Shown: positions 57,263 through 64,000 of the stretch, piece after piece
Layout of the letters: every line of letters starts with the position of its first letter
How positions within the stretch are numbered: the first letter of the stretch is position 1
Assembly: GCA_022315425.1 (NCBI GenBank)
Contig: JAIUPT010000031.1
Span: forward strand, 930,001-994,000
Length of the DNA: 64,000 nt
Source of the DNA: Pseudevernia furfuracea
Taxonomy: Eukaryota; Ascomycota; Lecanoromycetes; Lecanorales; Parmeliaceae
Direction: 5' to 3'
Program-made: the position numbers and the translations under genes
The notes under the pieces: model-generated
The model's database searches: none
What the model saw: only the letters and a program-made list of their open reading frames with translations
Told to the model about the DNA's origin: nothing

Positions 57263-58115
57263 TTAGAGCCTGTGGCAGCCAACATTTCCAAAGCTTCGGC
57301 ATCGCGGTCTTTTCAACAGCGGATGAAGTGGAGATTCGGGAACGAATGGTAGCAAGAGGGAGAGAAACAGCGGGAAGACGACGTCGATAGCGAATGGTAG
57401 ACGCCAGCGTATGGGTCCCATGCAGCCGTCTATGAAGCTCGGATCAAAGGATAGCCAGTAAACCAAGGCTATCCCTAGATAAGTAGCCAAGTAGACCAAA
57501 GAGAATGACCGGCCACGATGTGCAGCTTCTGAGACTTTAGAAATCCATGTTGGCGCTATTGCGTTCATGTGAGCGACTCCGATCCCTGCGATCATGCGCG
57601 CGCAGCTGATCCAGTTGGAGTTGTATGCACTCGCCTCGAGAGCAATACCCAGCATACACCACAGGCATCCGAGCTGCAGCCCCATCACTCTGCCCATGTT
57701 GTCGGAAATCCACCCGCTAAGAAGGCAACCCCATTTGGCCCCAAAGTAGTAGCTGCAATTTATACCCGCCTCTTTGATAGTCTTTGTCGCCATGTCGGAG
57801 TTGTCGTCGAACAGGTCTACAAGGTCCACGAAATTCGGCGAGACTTCGACATTGCTGATGACACCTGGGGCGTATCCTCATAAAGCCACAGCAAGCGCGT
57901 TCGCGATCAGAACAGATGAGAGCAGCTGACGACTGTTTATACTTTTCCGTGCTGGTATTTGGTAGATCGTCTGGGGTAGACGCACGTTTTAGCGTTTGTA
58001 GCAATTCCACCTCATCATAGTGTAGAAGCCGCATGTTCAAAGGGCATTCGGGCGTGTCTTGAGTGAAGTGAACGTGAAAGATATCAGTGCCATCCATGGA
58101 CGTGCCTGCGGTCAA
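57263..58115 (-). pseudogene. Truncated MFS sugar transporter relic
   Basis: The minus strand reads a typical N-terminal region (LNMRLLHYDEVELLQTLKRA), a frame change, SSVLIANALAVAL, an in-frame TGA, then GYAPGVISNVEVSPNF. It continues with SYYFGAKWGCLLSGWISDNM and GR in the place of the loop-2 GRR motif, WRLPFAIDVVFPLFLSLLLP and PESPLHPLLK, the equivalent of PESPRWL. It ends before transmembrane segment 7, so only about 40% of a roughly 520-residue transporter remains. A frame change, a stop and the lost C-terminal half show it is dead. Confidence 0.75.
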
Positions 58116-58460
58116 TGTCAGCCAGCAAGATTTACAAAAGAGTTGGCTGACACCTACCTTGGTCCGTACCCGTGCCCATCAGCGAGAATGGGCTGGAGGA
58201 CGTTGACGCGATTTTGTAACCGATACTGTACGTGCAAGCTCATCAAATTCCCTTTATAGTGCAATTCCTATGCAATGTAGTGTCCAGTCTCGCTGGAAGG
58301 TATGCTGTCGATGGGATCCCCACTCGGCTTCCGATGAAGTGCTACTTATGACGCATGATCGTATCGGGCTGGCTGCCGACTGCCGGGGTCAGCAGATGTG
58401 TTCCCACAGGCCACAGGGAAGGGCGATAAGGGCGACATATGTAGGAGTCTTCACGATGAG

Positions 58461-58520
58461 TATATGTATGGCCACATGGCGTAATATTTTTATATGTATG
58501 GCCACATGGCGTAATATTTT
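58461..58520. repeat. Perfect 30-bp tandem duplication
   Basis: Two identical 30-bp units beginning TATATGTATGGCCACATGGC, directly adjacent, with no mismatches. Confidence 0.95.
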
Positions 58521-58633
58521 TAGGCTTTTGTTGGAGTTGCACTACTCAGCCCTATCGCTTAAGTATATATTGTCAGATTTTTCTGTAGCGTCAATCATCT
58601 AAAGTTATCTAAGGCTTGCTGCATCCCCCGACC

Positions 58634-58661
58634 CTAAGGTACCTCGCACTCGGTACCTTAG
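58634..58661. repeat. Perfect 10-bp inverted repeat with 8-nt loop
   Basis: Arms CTAAGGTACC and GGTACCTTAG. Same core as the palindrome at 5319-5338. Confidence 0.9.
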
Positions 58662-60177
58662 ATATCTAGGACATTTTATTTTCAGAGCATGTCTGCTCTA
58701 AATACTCTAGTAGCTGTTTCTAGTCATGACTTGGAAGCTGGTACTTCTGTACTCGTCTTGCATGTGACGGCTCATCATCTCAAAAAGGGTCCGCGCTTGC
58801 TGCATCCACCTCCACCTCCAAATTGTTCCTATGTATGTCTTGTCTTCGTATATTGCAATCTTGGGGCTTCTTTTCACAGCGCCAGAGTGATGGCTGTTGC
58901 TAGGTTAAAGCCTTTCGGGGCAACCCATTTCCTTGGTCTTCCACTTTACAATCCTAGATCTCGATCAAAGTCGCGACTTGAGAGCTTCGCCCACAGGCCA
59001 AGAAAAGATGAGTACGCAAAAGACATCCCTCGGAGAGCGTTCCGGATGCCAACTTCATTCCTCATCATTGTTGCCAAATTGGAACTTGAGACCCACCATG
59101 ATGTCAAAGCCGCCTCGAATTTGCTGTATCGGCTTGACATAAGTACAGCGCATTCTCAAAGATGCGGCCACATCTACAGCCACCGCCAACATCAACGATC
59201 AATTAGATGACCAAAGTAAAAGAGGCAAGACACGTATAAGCTCTGAATCATTCGTCCCGCCTCTTCAGATCTCACTCACAGGAACAGACAAGGTCATGGG
59301 TCCTGAAATGTACAGTACAATTGACGAACCCTCAGATCGTTTGACAGGCTTTGGTTGTAGCGTCCGCCGGGAATATGCCTCCGCTGGCTTCCGGATGTAT
59401 TCGGGTGCTCAAGGTAATGAAGAAGAATTCGTGCCGCTTGGACGTTGTTTGTTGGGTAGAAGGGGAACTAGGAACTATGAAACATTCGTGGGTCACACTG
59501 GAAGTATTGTTAAAAGCGAAGACATGCCAAATACGATGCTACACCTCTTAGTCAGCGTTTTGAAAACGTCGAGATAGCGAGGGCCATCATCGTTGAGAAG
59601 CTCAGCCTGTTTAAAGAAGGCGCGAAAAGAACTTTTGGAGGAAGTAAGAACAACTTTGTGGTCGACGAATACTTCGAGGAGGTTGACACCATCCCAATGC
59701 CTCAGAAGACATGGCCTCAAATGATGACTCTTCCCTAAGGATTCGGACAAGCTCCTATTTGCCATTTCCCCGCCAACAAGCTCAGTCGGATACGATCCAG
59801 GTCTTGCTCCAATCTGCGGATGTGATCTGACGTCTGCCAGTCCATCGACAACCTCAATGCGGACACGTCCAGATCTTGCTTGAATGTGCGGACCTGTTCT
59901 GCCCCCCACCTTTCTACAGATGGCTTGGCAGACTTCGATATGTCCTTCCGTTGCGGGCTGCGATTCATCTACCTACAAGAGATGACCGAGCCACGTCGTC
60001 ACACAATAGTGGCCCACAACACAAGGCTGCAATGGGACATCGGTAACAGGGATATTTAGGTCTATGTGACTACTATCGCCAAGTGGGAGCCGCTCGCCGG
60101 TAGACTTTAGCACCAGATCCTCCTCGCTCGCTAGACGCATGCAGAGAATGTCAAAGACGCTCCCAATTCTGCTCCAC

Positions 60178-61817
60178 TCAAGACGCAATCGCACTAGAAG
60201 CCAAAGACCGATTCAAAGCATTCCAGAATACGTTCTCGTCCAGCACCGCGCCGAATCTAGGAGACATGTCAGCTGGAACGGTACTCTGCAGAAACTACGA
60301 TGCTGGCTAGGGGAAGACAAGCAATGTGGTTGATGCCGGGAAGGCCGACGTACCCGCAGCATCTAACCGCCGTGCTAAGCTCTCGCTTCAATTTCTCAAT
60401 CTGATCCCGATTCAGCTTCCAGAAGTCCGGATGGTCATGTAGTCGATGCCATGCTTCCACCGGTGTGATCTCCCCTTCGAGGTTGATGCTCGATGACAAG
60501 TTCAGCAATTCCTTGATGATTGCGCCACTGGCCGTCCAGGTGGAATTGACATGCGGAGGATCCGGGGATCGGGCCATCAGCGGCGTCGAGGCCATCATCA
60601 TGTGGTTGGCTGGGTCGGCAGATGGAGGGTCTTGATAGGGAATATGTGGCATGCATGGATGTTCCAGCGCGAGGACGAAATCAATGGCTGTCTCTATGGT
60701 GTCGACGAGGGCGGTGGACTTGGCATGTGTTGGGGGGCCGTATTTTGAGTTTGATGGTGAGAGATTCATCGTGTTGAAGGAGAAGTCTTGGGGCGGGCTT
60801 CAGCCAGACATATTCATACGATTAGGAATGTTCCACCAACCGTTGGGGAGGTCTGGCGCAGACTGAGGGACGTTGGTGTACTGCTGATGCCCTTGGTAGG
60901 GCGATGATAGAGGGTATGTTTGGGTTGGGTAGTCCATTCCTTGGCTACTAGCTTCTTGCCGTTGAGGGAAGTTGACGTGCAGGCGTGGATGGTCGAGAGC
61001 GTCATTGGAGTATGAGACTATTGCCGGCATGTCAAGATTGGGTGATGTTCGCAAGGTTGGTGAGGATGTTCCGATGTCTTCTAGACCATCTGGGAGCGGA
61101 ATGTTGGAAAAGATGATGGTTGTTCTCAAAGTATCGATTTGGCTTTGAAGTTTGTCTCGTTCTTGCAACAAATTCGTTTCAGATTCTCGAAGACGAACGA
61201 CTTCGGATTCTAGAGTCTTGATGTAATTCTGCGTCCGTTGACGATGGGTGCTGCGTCATATGTAAGTAATCATGGGTCAGATGGACACGAAATGTGATAC
61301 GAGAGACTGGAAGAGATAAACACGGTAATGGAATGGGGGAAAAAATCGAAAACACATACCGTTGTGCATGCCGCACTTGCTCTCTCCTTTTACTTGGCGC
61401 CGCTGGACCAGATCCAGTGGCCGGAGCCGCCGATCCTGCGAAGGAAATCAGATGTTAGCCTAATCTTCGTGCCATCTAGTAGTGTTTCCAATATCTTTGT
61501 CAAAAAAAATATGCATCCGTGCGCGGATCATCGTGTCTTGACAAGAGATATCAAAACCATGATTTGCAATCTGCGCACCACCAGAACATGCACGGAAAAT
61601 GGCAGTTGGAAAGGGCTATTTGGATGCACACAATTGAAAAGTTTTGGGTATGTGACGTACCAGTAGGTCTAGTAGTGGGTTGCAAAAATGTCAAAGAGTT
61701 GGTGCCTAAAGTGCGTCTTGCCCGCTTCCATAGAGAATCATTGCCCTCGCGCTTAGGTCTTCCTGGGGGAGGGGAGATTGAAGCGGAAGTCTCTTCGGAG
61801 GGAGAAGCTTGAGACAT
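60178..61817 (-). CDS. bZIP transcription factor with an in-frame TGA
   Basis: Exons on the minus strand are 61661-61817, 61360-61435, 60354-61250 and 60178-60256, totalling 403 codons with good phases. The bZIP lies at about residues 68-130: basic region SKRREQVRHAQRTHRQRTQN, then a leucine-zipper-like LESEVVRLRESETNLLQERD. The C-terminal part has the family-typical MNLSPSNSKYGPPTHAKST, HPCMPHIPYQDPPSADP and a closing GAVLDENVFWNALNRSLAS. Codon 228 (60800-60802) is TGA, in the same frame on both sides, and no intron of normal size removes it. As written, a 227-residue protein keeps the bZIP but loses the conserved C-terminus. The sequence after TGA is still well conserved, so the change is recent, or an allele or error. 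A CGA to TGA transition would explain it. Confidence 0.75.
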
Positions 61818-63678
61818 TGTTGGGTGACGGAGAAGCTTGACGGAGTATTTCTGACAGAGAGTAACCGTGTAGAGCAACAAGATTATCTCGGTTTGCTGGT
61901 TTTGGGTCAAAGGCGGAAAGGTTGATTAGCGATTGGTTGGGTTGGGGGATGGATGGTCAGAGTATGACACAGTAAAAGCGTCAAGTGCGTCTCTTTTGAA
62001 TGGCGGGGCTGTCATGTTGGCTCTCGTATTGCAAGAATGGCAGTTGTTTTTGTATCCAGATGCTCAAAGGTGCGCTGAAAGGTTGTAAGATTCCATAATC
62101 ACGAATAATCATGCCTCGCCGCTCGCGTGGGTCCCTGGGGGGCTGAAGGGCACTAAAGACACGGGGGTGGGAGTTAGTCCGATACATAGGGCTGCTTGTC
62201 CTCGGTCCAAACATGACTCCGGGCCAGTCGGTAGCAATACGACTGGCCAACGTCTTTAAAGCATAGCGGTGAGGCCAATAATCATATAAAGACCTCGAGG
62301 ACTACCAAAAATACAATTTCCCTCGTCGGCTGAGCCGACATTTGACGTCTCTTGCTAATTTAAGCATTTTTTTTGATTACTCGTACATCCTGACGCCTGC
62401 TCTTCCCGAGCTTCCAAGATCTTCCAAGGAGCCAAGATCGTAACGACAGGATCCGAGCAAAGCAGTGCCCCAGCCAAACGTCCGAGCTCCCACCACAAGT
62501 GATCAACATCGCAGATGATTTCTCTCCCAACGTCACCCTATCATGGTTTTATACTTGTTGATAGCGTGTTTAGACGCGAGGAATTTGTCAGATCCTGTCT
62601 AGACCTCATGCTCGGGAGACAACTCCATCCCGAAATCCAAAACTATTCGTCAGCAAAGGTTGCATGACTGGAAAATCGGTGGACTGAGGAGAGAACACAT
62701 TGCTTGCAGACAGTGTGGCTCCAAAGCGTCGTCTTCCAGTCTCTCACCGCCACCTCGCGCAATTCGCTGTGTCGGGCTAGAGTAACGCTAAACACCGACT
62801 CCGCTTTGGCCTATGGTAAATCCATGGCAGCACGTCAAGATACATGAACCCGTCAAGTACGGAGTACCATAGCCAGTAATGCTGTACCTCCGCAGCCGAT
62901 GCTTATGTGTTCAGCATTTCGCGGACACTAGGTTAGGAAGCCGGCCCAGTCAGCAAGTCTCTATACTGCAGGCCGTAAACACAGCTTCACAATATCTGGT
63001 CATTCGATGCCACTGATTGCACGATAATGTACTTCAGGCTCTTAGCCTGCTGAGGCGGTTCACCAGTAATCTTAGGGTTGAGGGATTTGTGCCCCAATGA
63101 CAGGGCCAAATCTGGGGACTGAAGATCAGCGCCGCGCTGTTTTTTAAAAAAAAGAATGCTGAGTTCTTGACCAGGAATTCTACTCAACATGCTGCAATAA
63201 GTCTCGAGGGTCCCCGCAGAGGACATGATCCCTTCACTCTAGAGCGCTTCAAAATATATTATCCTGCGGTATTTAGCTGGAACATGAAAATGGCCACAGC
63301 CCTGTACGACGAAAAATTTATGATTCATCGTGTTTTATGCTCGTGGGTATTGCGACTCAACATTTGAGATAAATCATAAATCATGTCTAGAATCTGGTCT
63401 CACTGCTTTAATTGTATGGTATTTCATGGCTTTACAATGGTCAATACACTTTGAACCTGATTGAATCTCCCCTGAGAGGTTCAAGTGTTTGCTTGGAGTG
63501 ACTGGAGGCTCAAACCAATGGCCGCAAGTCCCACGAGAACGCGAGTCTTTCAAACAAGATTAGATTCAATACTAACTGAGCTTCCCAAACCTCACCCAAC
63601 CGTATTGCAAGACCAACAAGCTACATTTATCCAATCTATCTGCCTTTGCTGGTCCACGCTCTGGACTGTTACCGCAGT
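61818..63678. other. Long intergenic region between divergent genes
   Basis: About 1.9 kb between the bZIP start (minus) and the O-methyltransferase start (plus). TATA-like CATATAAAG near 62284. No gene seen. Confidence 0.5.
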
Positions 63679-64000
63679 ATGGCTGCTTGCCCCAAAAATC
63701 TACGGCTACTCGCTATGGTAGAGGAGATCAGAATTGCAATCGAGAGTGATGATGCCAGCAATGCGGCTACACGACCCGGTCTACTGACAAAAATCACGCG
63801 TTTAAGAGACGCAGTCGAGGCTCCGCAAGATTCACTTCTACGAATATATGCACAGGTAAGCCATTACCTCAAGCTGGGTTGGACCTTGAATTGCAAAACC
63901 CTGACGGAACCAATATTAGCCGTTGCAGAATGCGGCACTGAGGGTAGCTGTTGAATTGGGCCTGCCCGAGATCATTTCTACATCAAGTTCGCCGAGTCAT
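63679..64000 (+). CDS. SAM-dependent O-methyltransferase, N-terminal part
   Basis: Partial; continues past the window. Exons are 63679-63855 and 63920-64000 and beyond. It reads MAACPKNLRLLAMVEEIRIA, then APQDSLLRIYAQPLQNAALRV and AVELGLPEII. The PLQNAALRVAVELGL segment is the dimerisation helix at the N-terminus of plant-type and fungal O-methyltransferases (COMT-like fold), many of which act in secondary metabolism. The SAM-binding and catalytic parts are outside the window. ATG 63715 is a possible alternative start. Confidence 0.75.

Larger units (their letters stand above)
58116..60177. other. Long intergenic region
   Basis: No supportable gene. A plus-strand ATG frame at 58689-59210 lacks protein-like composition. 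A minus-strand frame at 59973-60194 (VLKSTGERLPLGDSSHIDLN) follows the bZIP stop and may be 3' UTR. A 30-bp tandem repeat and a 10-bp palindrome are listed separately. Confidence 0.45.

Noticed and set aside
58689..59210. 173-codon plus-strand frame
   Set aside because: It has an ATG but no domain, odd composition and no splice context; treated as chance.
60766..60803. Tiny intron to remove the bZIP TGA (GTATGA to CCAAG, about 33 nt)
   Set aside because: Shorter than any other intron in the window, and it would delete conserved residues.
62987..63226. 79-codon minus-strand frame upstream of the O-methyltransferase
   Set aside because: Short, no family resemblance and no promoter or splice support.
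1..64000. CRISPR arrays, bacterial operons, rRNA genes, replication origins
   Set aside because: Nothing of these kinds was seen. Gene structure is eukaryotic throughout.

Overview
The window reads as nuclear DNA of a filamentous ascomycete (Pezizomycotina; Leotiomycetes is possible but not shown). Genes have short introns of about 48-90 nt with GTANGT-type donors and CTRAC/CTAAC-like branch sites, and there is no operon layout. The gene set is typical of such fungi: Erg4, Spt16, Cdc50/Lem3, a Sae2/CtIP homologue, Zn2Cys6 and bZIP regulators, fungal F-box proteins and a secreted M43 metalloprotease. All spliced models below were assembled by eye from frame continuity, splice signals and family motifs.

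Positions 1-42,993 are a mostly intact core block. In order: 3' end of a ketosamine-3-kinase; a frameshifted monooxygenase-like relic; a dienelactone hydrolase; sterol C-24(28) reductase Erg4; a RNF10/Mag2-type RING E3 ligase head-to-head with a Ubp3/USP10-type deubiquitinase; a divergent mitochondrial carrier head-to-head with FACT subunit Spt16; a metalloprotease whose introns and 3' flank are full of simple repeats; Cdc50/Lem3; a SWIRM protein; a seven-zinc-knuckle Gis2/CNBP protein; an F-box protein; a Sae2/CtIP repair protein; two small NTF2-fold proteins; a Cys-rich secreted, probably surface-anchored protein; and a Zn2Cys6 transcription factor.

Positions 43,000-54,900 are different. 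No intact gene can be built, but stretches that read like protein are broken by stops and frame changes: a J-domain-like relic, an F-box-like relic with a perfect TACTAAC intron, a Cys-cluster relic and unknowns. Unusual repeats also occur here: two telomere-type CCCTAA units, a spaced TCGAA array, a three-copy diverged tandem repeat and a diverged pair of direct repeats about 3.8 kb apart. I read this as a decaying accessory segment.

Positions 54,900-64,000 return to single-copy genes with damage among them: an intact F-box protein, a truncated sugar-transporter relic, a bZIP factor with one in-frame TGA after the bZIP domain, and the 5' end of an O-methyltransferase.

The strongest functional pairing is the divergent RNF10/Mag2 and Ubp3/USP10 genes. 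Homologues of these act as writer and eraser of the same ubiquitin marks on 40S ribosomal proteins. I did not find a clearly new multi-gene system. The accessory segment with its ordered repeats is the least explained part.
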